DNA from: Anaerostipes sp.
Lineage (GTDB): Bacteria > Bacillota > Clostridia > Lachnospirales > Lachnospiraceae
DNA length: 64,000 nucleotides
Direction of reading: 5' to 3'
NCBI RefSeq assembly: GCF_018381315.1
Contig: NZ_JAGZSD010000001.1
Location: 62,001-126,000, forward strand
Made by a program: the position numbers and the translations under genes. Within the stretch, counting starts at the first letter, position 1, and each line of letters begins with the position of its first letter. Of the stretch, positions 15,352 to 22,750 are shown piece after piece. The notes below the pieces were generated by a model. The model made no database searches. It was given only the letters and a program-made list of their open reading frames with translations, and was not told the origin of the DNA.

Positions 15352-16506
15352 ATGAAGAAATTATCAGATGCAACACTGCTGCCTCAGTCAGGCATCAGGA
15401 GGATGTTTGATCTGGCAAAAAATAAAGAGGACACCATAAGCTTTGTTCTGGGAGAGCCGGATTTTGATACACCGAAAAACATTATAAAGGCGGCCCAGAA
15501 AGCGCTGGAGGACGGACAGACGCATTACACAGACAATGCAGGCATTCTGCCGCTGAGACAGGCTATAGCCAGAGAGACAAAAAAATATGACCATGTAGCA
15601 TATAATCCGGAAAATGAAATTCTTGTATGCACAGGGGGAATGGAAGCACTGTACCTGAGCATGGCCACACTGCTGGATCCGGGGGATGAGGTGCTCATTT
15701 CTGATCCATGCTATGCAAATTATTATGGACAGATCAGCATGAACCACGGAGTACCAGTGCCGGTTCCTGTATATGAGGAAAATGGCTTTAACTTTACCTA
15801 TGAGGCATTGTCTGAAAAGGTTACAGATAAAACAAAAGTCATTCTGCTGAATTCACCGTGCAATCCTACCGGAGCTGTGGCAGGCAGAAAAGTCATGGAA
15901 GATATCGCAAAAGTGGCACTGGAGCATGACTTGTATGTGGTTTATGATGCCGTTTACAAACATCTGCTGTACGAGGGTGAGTATGTCAACATCGCATCCC
16001 TGGATGGTATGAAGAACAGAACCATTTATATAGATTCCTGTTCAAAAACCTATGCAATGACAGGGTGGAGAATCGGATATCTGGCAGGGCCGGGAGAGAT
16101 CGTAAGCCTGATGCCCAAGCTTCAGGAAAACGTTCCGTCCTGTGTCACAACCTTTGCACAGTACGGGGCAGTGGAGGCCATCAATAACGGGCAGGCATCC
16201 ATACGGGAAATGTACGGACAGTATGCAGAGAGAAGAAAAGTGCTGCTGGAATGTATTGAAAAGATCGGAAAGATTTCATGCAGACCTCCCAAAGGAGCTT
16301 TTTACGCCTTTATCAATATCAAAGAAACAGGGCTTGGTTCTACGGAGTTTGCAGAAGGGCTGCTTGAAAAGGAGGGAGTTGTGGTAGCACCGGGATCTGC
16401 CTTTGGAGAACAGGGAGAGGGATATATCAGAATCTCTTATGCAGCCTCAGTGGAGACAATACGGAAGGGAATGGCACGGATTCAGAAGTTTGTTGAGAGT
16501 TTATAA
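15352..16506 (+). CDS. PLP-dependent aminotransferase, class I/II
   Basis: 384 residues, AGGAGG before the ATG. It belongs to the aspartate aminotransferase fold type I: NSPCNPTGAV, the YDAVYKHLLYEG region and the lysine anchor Lys232 in SKTYAMTGWRIGY. It exchanges an amino group between an amino acid and a keto acid in the cytoplasm. It lies between a sugar-type dehydrogenase and an amino acid permease under a shared IclR-type promoter, which hints that the imported substrate carries an amino group. The specific substrate cannot be read from the sequence. Confidence 0.88.
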   Translation: MKKLSDATLLPQSGIRRMFDLAKNKEDTISFVLGEPDFDTPKNIIKAAQKALEDGQTHYTDNAGILPLRQAIARETKKYDHVAYNPENEILVCTGGMEALYLSMATLLDPGDEVLISDPCYANYYGQISMNHGVPVPVPVYEENGFNFTYEALSEKVTDKTKVILLNSPCNPTGAVAGRKVMEDIAKVALEHDLYVVYDAVYKHLLYEGEYVNIASLDGMKNRTIYIDSCSKTYAMTGWRIGYLAGPGEIVSLMPKLQENVPSCVTTFAQYGAVEAINNGQASIREMYGQYAERRKVLLECIEKIGKISCRPPKGAFYAFINIKETGLGSTEFAEGLLEKEGVVVAPGSAFGEQGEGYIRISYAASVETIRKGMARIQKFVESL

Positions 16507-16513
16507 TCAGGAA

Positions 16514-16548
16514 AGGAGGATATTAATCTCAGGATTAATAGCATTCGT
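16514..16548 (+). promoter_or_regulatory. Shine-Dalgarno separated from the start codon by a hairpin
   Basis: AGGAGG (16514-16519) is 29 nt from the ATG at 16549, too far for normal initiation. Between them ATTAATC (16522-16528) and GATTAAT (16533-16539) form a 7-bp stem with a 4-nt loop. Folding it would shorten the effective spacing to about 11 nt. Confidence 0.65.
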
Positions 16549-17928
16549 ATGAAAAATGAATCAAATACACAGTTGAAAAGAAGCCTTGGACTGAGTACTG
16601 TTATGCTTTCTGTCATTGGTATGGTCATCGGCTCCGGAGTATTCTTCAAGCCGCAGGCAGTCTACACGATCACAGGAGGTGCACCCGGCATCGGTCTGCT
16701 GATCTGGGTTTTTGCAGGACTGATTACACTGTTCGGAGGCCTGACGACAGCAGAGCTTGCAGCGTCTATTCCCAAAACAGGAGGTCTGGTGTCCTGGGTA
16801 GAGAAATGTTTTGGAAAGGGTTTGGGATATCTGCTGGGATGGTGTGAGTCCGTAGTGTTTTGGCCGGCGAACGTAGGGGCCTTGGGAACGATCTTTTCCA
16901 TCCAGGCATTAAAGCTCGTAGGTGTGGACAGTAAATATACGATTTCGTTTGCCATTTTTATGGTGTTTTTCCTGATCGTATGTAACTGCCTGGGAGCAAA
17001 TGTAGGGGGAATGATCGGAAATGTGTTTACAGTCGCAAAGCTTGTGCCGCTGGCCGTGATTATTCTCATGGCATTCACCTCCACGCAGAGCAGCCCGGAA
17101 AATCTGACGCCGTTTATCCACACGGGAGATTCGTTTATAGCCATCTTTGCCACCGGAATGCTGACCTGTATGTATGCCTATGACGGCTGGATCCATGTGG
17201 GAAATGCCGCCGGGGAGATGAAGAATCCTAAAAAGGACCTTCCCAAGGCCATTGTACTGGGTCTTAGTATTGTCATTCTTGTATATGCAGTTATCAACAT
17301 TGGATACCTTCTTGTGATACCGGCAGACCAGCTGGCCAATACAGCAACACCTGCAGCGGATGTGGCAGCTAAGCTGCTGGGCGGAAACATAGGTGCAAAG
17401 CTCATCACCGTAGGAATCCTGATTGCTGTGTTCGGTACGCTGAACAGCAACATTATGATGGGTATGAGAATACCATATGCCATGGGAGTGCAGAATAAGC
17501 TGCCGTTCAGCAAACAGTTTGCTTATCTCCACCCTAAATATGCGACTCCGGTTGTCAGCGGCATCTTTTTATTGGCTGTCACATCGATAATGATTATATC
17601 AGGGTCTTATAACTCTCTCACGGACATGTGCATGTTTGTTATTTGGATCTTTTATACAATCGCCTTTTACGGAGTAATCAAGCTGAGAAGGGATGAACCG
17701 GATCTGAAGCGGCCTTACAAGACGCCGTGTTATCCGCTGATTCCGATCCTGGCAATTTTAGGCGGACTGTTCGTAGTAGTTATCACTGTCTTTACACAGC
17801 CGGTCAACGCATTGGTTGGAGTAGGACTTACGCTCCTTGGGCTTCCGATCTATCTGTCCAGAAAGGATAAGTTTAAAGATCTGAGCCATTTGGATGAAGA
17901 CAATGGAGAGGCATCAGAGACTGACTGA
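16549..17928 (+). CDS. APC-family amino acid permease
   Basis: 459 residues with about twelve hydrophobic segments. The N-terminal GMVIGSGVFFKPQAVYT motif of the amino acid-polyamine-organocation superfamily marks the unwound helix that contacts the substrate. It belongs to the LAT/serine-threonine exchanger-like branch. It is the only transporter in the sugar-acid cluster, so it probably brings in the pathway substrate; if so, that substrate is expected to have an alpha-amino acid moiety. The start codon lies beyond a hairpin that separates it from its ribosome binding site. Confidence 0.9.
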   Translation: MKNESNTQLKRSLGLSTVMLSVIGMVIGSGVFFKPQAVYTITGGAPGIGLLIWVFAGLITLFGGLTTAELAASIPKTGGLVSWVEKCFGKGLGYLLGWCESVVFWPANVGALGTIFSIQALKLVGVDSKYTISFAIFMVFFLIVCNCLGANVGGMIGNVFTVAKLVPLAVIILMAFTSTQSSPENLTPFIHTGDSFIAIFATGMLTCMYAYDGWIHVGNAAGEMKNPKKDLPKAIVLGLSIVILVYAVINIGYLLVIPADQLANTATPAADVAAKLLGGNIGAKLITVGILIAVFGTLNSNIMMGMRIPYAMGVQNKLPFSKQFAYLHPKYATPVVSGIFLLAVTSIMIISGSYNSLTDMCMFVIWIFYTIAFYGVIKLRRDEPDLKRPYKTPCYPLIPILAILGGLFVVVITVFTQPVNALVGVGLTLLGLPIYLSRKDKFKDLSHLDEDNGEASETD

Positions 17929-17952
17929 TTCATATGACGAGTCTGCAGATTG

Positions 17953-17961
17953 TGGTATAAT
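17953..17961 (+). promoter_or_regulatory. Extended -10 promoter of iclR
   Basis: TGGTATAAT, an extended -10, lies 31 nt before the iclR ATG in the gap after the permease stop. It would give the regulator its own transcript. Confidence 0.5.
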
Positions 17962-17992
17962 AGCTGTAATAGACAAGACGCAGGAGGATATT

Positions 17993-18754
17993 ATGGCGAA
18001 AGAAACAGTACAGTCTGTAGAACGGGCATTTCAGATCATAGAACTGATGGCAAGAAATGAAACAATGGGTATTCGGGAGATCCATCATGAGACGGGGCTG
18101 ACAGTGACGGTAGTCCACAGGATTATGAACACGCTGGTGGAGCTTGGATATGCGAAGCAGGAAAAGGAAACAGACAAGTATTTTTTAACCTACCGGTTGC
18201 TTGTAATGGGCAATTATGTGCAGGAGAGAAACAATGTCATTCGTTTGGTGCATCCTTATTTGAAGCAGCTTTCAGATGAATGCAAAGAGACAGTGCATTT
18301 TGTACAGAGAGCGGGAAACAAGATCCGTTATATCGATAAAGTGCTTCCGGCGGCAAACATTTTTGCCACAGGGTCCTACATAGGGCTGGAGCTTGAAATG
18401 TCAAGCACAGCGGTGGGCAAGGCGATCCTTGCGGAACTTCCGGAGGAGGAAGTCCGGGAGATCTGGGATCAGAGTGAAAATATCATTTTTACGCCCAAAA
18501 CAATCCAGAACCTTAATCAGCTTCTGAAAGAGCTGGAACAGGCAAGGGAGACAGGGTTTGCCTATGACTGGGAAGAACGGGAAGCAGGATTGTTCTGTGT
18601 CGGCACGAGCATTCCGGATTATAAGGGAGCTTATAATTATGGGATCAGCATATCAGCGCCGGTCACCAGGGCAGAGGAAGATAATCTGAACCGGATCCAG
18701 GAAAAGCTTTGGGAGACAAAGCAGACGGTATCAGAGCTGATCAGCGGAAAATAA
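17993..18754 (+). CDS. IclR-family transcriptional regulator
   Basis: 253 residues from the ATG at 17993, 6 nt after AGGAGG; longer frames overlap the permease gene. The N-terminal winged helix contains VQSVERAFQIIELMARNETM and an LTVTVVHRIMNTLVELGY recognition region. The C-terminal effector domain includes MSSTAVGKAILAELPEEE and GTSIPDYKGAYNYGISISAP, typical of IclR/KdgR. IclR proteins bind small acids such as KDG. The palindromes at 14258-14281 are the likely operator. A hairpin follows the gene. Confidence 0.9.
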   Translation: MAKETVQSVERAFQIIELMARNETMGIREIHHETGLTVTVVHRIMNTLVELGYAKQEKETDKYFLTYRLLVMGNYVQERNNVIRLVHPYLKQLSDECKETVHFVQRAGNKIRYIDKVLPAANIFATGSYIGLELEMSSTAVGKAILAELPEEEVREIWDQSENIIFTPKTIQNLNQLLKELEQARETGFAYDWEEREAGLFCVGTSIPDYKGAYNYGISISAPVTRAEEDNLNRIQEKLWETKQTVSELISGK

Positions 18755-18758
18755 GAAT

Positions 18759-18795
18759 AAGGTGCTGTATAGACTGCGGCACTCTGCACCTTTCG
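18759..18795 (+). terminator. Weak hairpin terminator or attenuator after iclR
   Basis: AAGGTGC (18759-18765) pairs with GCACCTT (18786-18792) across a 20-nt loop, with a short T run. Readthrough to the next genes is likely. Confidence 0.4.
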
Positions 18796-18855
18796 GATGT
18801 AAAAAACATGTAGAAAAGTAGAATAATGTGTGTTTTGCATGCGGAAGGAGACAAT

Positions 18856-19620
18856 ATGGAATATTTTGATTTGACCGGAAAATGTGCTGTCGTAACCGGC
18901 GCGGCAGGAGGTCTCTGCCTGGGAATGGCAGAAGGCCTGATGGAGGCAGGAGCCTCTGTGTGCATTATTGATATCAATCCGAAAGCGGAGAAAACTGCCT
19001 TTGAGATGAGAAAAAAGGGATTCAGGTGCAGTTATGTAATTGCAAATATTGCAGATGAAAAGGAAAGGGAACAGGCATTTTCAGAAGCGGTAAAAGAACT
19101 GGGAGGCACGCTGGACATTATAGTCAACGGAGCGGGGGTCCAGAGACGCCATAACAGTGAGGATTTTCCTCTGGAGGACTGGAATTTTGTGCTGGATGTG
19201 AACCTGACAGCAGTGTTCAGTCTGTGCCAGATGGCCGCAAAGCAGTTTATGGTACAGAAGACAAAAGGGAAGATTATCAACATTGCATCTATGCTTTCCT
19301 TCTTCGGAGGATATACAGTGCCGGCCTATGCGGCATCAAAAGGGGCAGTTGCGCAGATCACCAAAGCATTCTGCAATGAGTGGGCATCAAAGAATATCAA
19401 TGTCAATGCACTGGCACCAGGATATATGGCCACGGAGATGAATACGGCACTGCTGGATCCCAAGAATCCCAGAAACAAAGAGATAACTGACAGAATTCCG
19501 GCCCACAGATGGGGAACCGGGGAAGACATGAAGGGACCATGTGTGTTTCTGGCATCTTCCGCATCAGATTATCTGAACGGCGCAGTGATCCCGGTAGACG
19601 GCGGATACCTTGTAAGGTAG
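18856..19620 (+). CDS. SDR-family oxidoreductase (gluconate 5-dehydrogenase/KduD-like)
   Basis: 254 residues from the ATG at 18856 after GGAAGGAG; an ATG at 18826 has no site. The classical short-chain dehydrogenase pattern is present: cofactor loop TGAAGGLCLG (14-23), NGAG, and catalytic Tyr158 and Lys162 in YAASK, ending in PVDGGYLVR. The nearest functional relatives are gluconate 5-dehydrogenase and 2-deoxy-D-gluconate 3-dehydrogenase, which reduce keto sugar acids. It starts the second half of the cluster with the hydroxyacid dehydrogenase, aldolase and kinase. Confidence 0.87.
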   Translation: MEYFDLTGKCAVVTGAAGGLCLGMAEGLMEAGASVCIIDINPKAEKTAFEMRKKGFRCSYVIANIADEKEREQAFSEAVKELGGTLDIIVNGAGVQRRHNSEDFPLEDWNFVLDVNLTAVFSLCQMAAKQFMVQKTKGKIINIASMLSFFGGYTVPAYAASKGAVAQITKAFCNEWASKNINVNALAPGYMATEMNTALLDPKNPRNKEITDRIPAHRWGTGEDMKGPCVFLASSASDYLNGAVIPVDGGYLVR

Positions 19621-19635
19621 AAAAGGAGGCATGAC

Positions 19636-20604
19636 ATGAAGGTTATTATTACAGACTGTGATCATGATAATATTGAAATCGAGACAAAGGTTCTTACGGA
19701 AGCCGGGATTGAATTTGAGCTGAAATGTGCCAGGACAGAAGATGAAGTGATAGAGCAGTGCAAAGGAGCAGATATATTTATTGTGCAGTATGCAAACATT
19801 TCAGAAAGGGTCATGGAGGCTCTGCCGGAGCTTAAGTACGTTGTGCGGTATGGTGTAGGAGTAGATACGGTGGATGTGGAAGCAGCTGTGCAGCACGGAG
19901 TCCAGGTGGGCAATGTGCCTGACTACGGCATGAATGAGGTAGCAGATCACGCATTGGCTATGATGCTTATGATGGTCCGCAAAGTGCACATTATGAACCG
20001 GTTCACAAAATCCTGCGGCTGGGATTATACACGGGCAATACCGGTCCGCCGCCTGTCAGAGCAGACCGCAGGGGTTGTGGGAATGGGACGGATCGGCAGA
20101 AATTTTGCCAAAAAAGCATCGGCTCTTGGATTCCGTGTGATCGGCTATGATCCCCAACTGTCACAGGGGGACCGGATCGGGGAGACCGAGATCGTAAGTT
20201 TTGAGGAACTTGTGAGCCAGTCCGATGCAATTTCTCTGCACTGTCCGGCAGATGGAAACAAGGATCTGTTTAACCTTGAAGTGTTTCAACAGATGAAAAA
20301 TTCAGCAGTGATTATAAATGCAGCCAGGGGAGGAATTATCAACGAAGAGGATCTGGATCAGGCACTGAGGGAAAAGATGATTTCGGGAGCAGCCCTTGAC
20401 TGTATGAGCGCAGAGCCCGTGTCTCCGGATTCGTCCATTTTTGAAAATGAGAATCTGATCGTGACTCCGCACATGGCGTGGTACTCCGAGGAAGCCGCTG
20501 AGGAATTGAAACGCAAGGCAGCAGAGGAGGCTGTGCGGTTTGCACAGGGAGAACCGATCCGCTATCCGGTGAACCGGATGGAAGGAGGCAGATATTATGA
20601 ATGA
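19636..20604 (+). CDS. D-isomer-specific 2-hydroxyacid dehydrogenase
   Basis: 322 residues, AAAGGAGG upstream. The NAD-binding fold motif GMGRIGRNFAKKA, the NAARGGIINEEDL signature with its catalytic arginine region, and the catalytic His in TPHMAWYS place it with phosphoglycerate, glyoxylate and 2-ketogluconate reductases. It has no regulatory ACT domain, so SerA is unlikely. In this operon a 2-keto sugar acid reductase role would fit: the 2-keto acid produced by the aminotransferase could be reduced to the hydroxy acid. This is inference. It overlaps the next gene by 8 nt. Confidence 0.87.
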   Translation: MKVIITDCDHDNIEIETKVLTEAGIEFELKCARTEDEVIEQCKGADIFIVQYANISERVMEALPELKYVVRYGVGVDTVDVEAAVQHGVQVGNVPDYGMNEVADHALAMMLMMVRKVHIMNRFTKSCGWDYTRAIPVRRLSEQTAGVVGMGRIGRNFAKKASALGFRVIGYDPQLSQGDRIGETEIVSFEELVSQSDAISLHCPADGNKDLFNLEVFQQMKNSAVIINAARGGIINEEDLDQALREKMISGAALDCMSAEPVSPDSSIFENENLIVTPHMAWYSEEAAEELKRKAAEEAVRFAQGEPIRYPVNRMEGGRYYE

Positions 20605-21559
20605 CGTTCTTTGCGGGATTCAGGATATCGGAATTGTTCCGGTCATATGTCTTAAGGATGCCGGGAAAGCAGTGCCCCTTGCAGAGGCATTGTGTGAAGG
20701 GGGAATTCCCTGTGCGGAGGTTACGTTCCGGACTGAGGCCTGTGTGGATTCCATTAAACGGATGTCGGAGTCCTGTCCCGGGATGCTTGTGGGTGCGGGA
20801 ACGGTGACAAAAACGGAGCAGGCAGAACAGGCAGTCAGAGCAGGTGCCAGGTTTATCGTAAGCCCCGGCTTTAATCCGGAGGTGGTGAGATACTGCACGG
20901 AACATGAGATTACTGTCATTCCGGGCTGTTCAAACCCGTCAGATGTAGAACAGGCTATGGCATATGGACTTGAGCTGGTGAAATTCTTCCCGGCAGAGGC
21001 AGCCGGCGGTGTAAACATGCTCAGGGCTTTGGCAGGTCCTTATTCCGGAATGAAGTTTATGCCTACCGGAGGGATCACAGAAGAAAATCTGAAGGATTAT
21101 ATGGAGCTTACACAGGTAGCCGCCTGCGGGGGATCCTTTATGGCGCCGGAGAAGATGGTGGAAAAGGGTGATTTCATATCGGTAAAGGCAATGGCGGAAA
21201 AAACTGTCCGCAGGATGCTGGGATTTGAGCTTGCTCATGTGGGAATTAACATGGAAAGCAGGGATGAAGCTGTCCTGGTTGCCGGAATGTTTGAGTCCAT
21301 ATTTGGATTCCAGAAAAGTGAGAATGATAATTCTATTTTTGCAGGCAGTTATATAGAAGCTATGAAATATCCGTTTCTGGGGGAGAAGGGACACATTGCA
21401 GTGAGAACCGATGATGCAGGGCGGGCTGTCAGCTACTTTAAGAGACGGGGCTATGCATTCCGGGAGGAAAGTGCCAGTTATAAGACGGACGGATCGCTGG
21501 GTGCGGTTTATTTCAGGCAGGAGATCGGAGGATTCGCGGTCCATCTGGTTCAGAAATAG
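20597..21559 (+). CDS. eda: KDPG/KHG aldolase with C-terminal VOC-like domain
   Basis: 320 residues against about 210 for ordinary Eda. The N-terminal class I aldolase has Glu41 in CAEVTFRT and the Schiff-base Lys129 in LVKFFPAEAAGG. Residues about 210-320 (AHVGINMESRDEA to GGFAVHLVQK) resemble a glyoxalase/VOC module, with metal ligands not confidently identified. The enzyme splits 2-keto-3-deoxy-6-phosphogluconate into pyruvate and glyceraldehyde 3-phosphate. I recall similar long forms in other Clostridia. It overlaps the upstream stop by 8 nt, so translation is coupled, and it is followed by the matching kinase. Confidence 0.9.
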   Translation: MNDVLCGIQDIGIVPVICLKDAGKAVPLAEALCEGGIPCAEVTFRTEACVDSIKRMSESCPGMLVGAGTVTKTEQAEQAVRAGARFIVSPGFNPEVVRYCTEHEITVIPGCSNPSDVEQAMAYGLELVKFFPAEAAGGVNMLRALAGPYSGMKFMPTGGITEENLKDYMELTQVAACGGSFMAPEKMVEKGDFISVKAMAEKTVRRMLGFELAHVGINMESRDEAVLVAGMFESIFGFQKSENDNSIFAGSYIEAMKYPFLGEKGHIAVRTDDAGRAVSYFKRRGYAFREESASYKTDGSLGAVYFRQEIGGFAVHLVQK

Positions 21560-21572
21560 GGGAGGTGATAAG

Positions 21573-22601
21573 ATGGGAAAAATAACGGCCTTGGGTGAAA
21601 TAATGCTGAGACTGTCTCCTCCGGGAAACCAAAGACTGGTCCAGGCTTCTTCCTTTGATGTGACCTACGGAGGGACAGAGGCAAACATAGCAGTGGCCCT
21701 TTCTAATTATGGACATGAGGTCCGATATGTAACCAGGCTGCCTTCAAATGCCATCGGAGACTGTGCAGCGGCCACGCTGAAAAAGTCTGGTGTTAATTGT
21801 TCCGGGATCCAATACGGCGGCCGGAGACTGGGGATCTATTTTTTAGAAAACGGGGTTTCTGTCAGGCCTTCCAGTGTTGTGTATGACCGTGCAGGGTCTT
21901 CCATGGCAGAGGCTGAACCGTCAGATTTTAACTGGGACCGGCTCCTTGCAGATACCGAATGGTTCCACACATCCGGAATCACCCCAGTCATCAGCAAAAA
22001 TGCAGCCCGGATTACTTTAGAGGCACTTAAAACTGCCAGGGAAAAGGGAATCACCACTTCCTTTGACCTGAATTACCGGGCCAAGCTTTGGACGGAAAAC
22101 AGAAAAGAAAAGCAGGAGATCATGAGAGAACTGATGAGCTATGTGGATATTTGTTTTGGAAATGCCAGGGACGCAGCGCTTGTACTGGGTTATGAGGAAG
22201 AAGGGACAGATTTTATCACCGGGGATTACCAGATATGCGTGGATGAGGAGCACATGCAGAATGTAAGAAAAGCTTATGGGTTCACTTACCTTGTCAGTTC
22301 ACTGAGGGAGAGCATCTCTGCTTCCGATAACAGGTATGGGGCAGAGGCAGCCGGAGACTTCGGCCTCTGCCGCGGAAAACAGTATATGGTGCATATTGTG
22401 GACCGGGTGGGATCAGGAGATGCATTTGCGGCAGGGTTTATCCACGGGATCATAGAGGGCTGGCCGCCGGAAAGGTCACTGGAGTTTGCCACTGCATCGG
22501 CTGCGGTAAAACACACCATTCCAGGGGACATGAATTACGTCAGTGCAGCGGAGATAGAATCACTGGCAGCCAGCGGCGGGAGCGGAAGAGTTGTGAGATA
22601 A
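21573..22601 (+). CDS. kdgK: PfkB-family sugar kinase, probable 2-keto-3-deoxygluconate kinase
   Basis: 342 residues from the ATG at 21573 after GGGGAGGTGAT. PfkB signatures are the N-terminal GGTEANIAVALSNYG and the C-terminal DRVGSGDAFAAGF with catalytic Asp. KDG kinase makes KDPG, the substrate of the aldolase encoded just upstream. It is the last gene of the cluster and is followed by a strong terminator. An insertion of about 20 residues around ALVLGYEEEGTDFITGDYQI is typical of the Firmicute KdgK branch in my reading. Confidence 0.9.
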   Translation: MGKITALGEIMLRLSPPGNQRLVQASSFDVTYGGTEANIAVALSNYGHEVRYVTRLPSNAIGDCAAATLKKSGVNCSGIQYGGRRLGIYFLENGVSVRPSSVVYDRAGSSMAEAEPSDFNWDRLLADTEWFHTSGITPVISKNAARITLEALKTAREKGITTSFDLNYRAKLWTENRKEKQEIMRELMSYVDICFGNARDAALVLGYEEEGTDFITGDYQICVDEEHMQNVRKAYGFTYLVSSLRESISASDNRYGAEAAGDFGLCRGKQYMVHIVDRVGSGDAFAAGFIHGIIEGWPPERSLEFATASAAVKHTIPGDMNYVSAAEIESLAASGGSGRVVR

Positions 22602-22616
22602 TAAATTAAGAGAAAA

Positions 22617-22655
22617 GGGACCGGACATGGAGAAAATGTCCGGTCCCTCTTTATA
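22617..22655 (+). terminator. Terminator of the sugar-acid cluster
   Basis: A 12-bp perfect stem GGGACCGGACAT/ATGTCCGGTCCC (22617-22628, 22636-22647) is followed by TCTTTAT. Confidence 0.92.
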
Positions 22656-22664
22656 GTATACCCA

Positions 22665-22732
22665 CAGGGCATCCCGTATTTTATATCCTTCGGATGGACG
22701 TGCTCCGCACGATAAGGTATAGGAAATCCCTG
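22665..22732. other. Compound palindromic element between convergent genes
   Basis: CAGGG (22665-22669) and CCCTG (22728-22732) enclose smaller hairpins: ATCC/GGAT near 22685-22695 and CGTGC/GCACG (22699-22711). It lies just after a terminator, like the dispersed elements elsewhere, and ends in a similar GATAAGG segment to the copy at 32060. Confidence 0.4.
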
Positions 22733-22750
22733 TAAAATCCCCTGTCTGCC

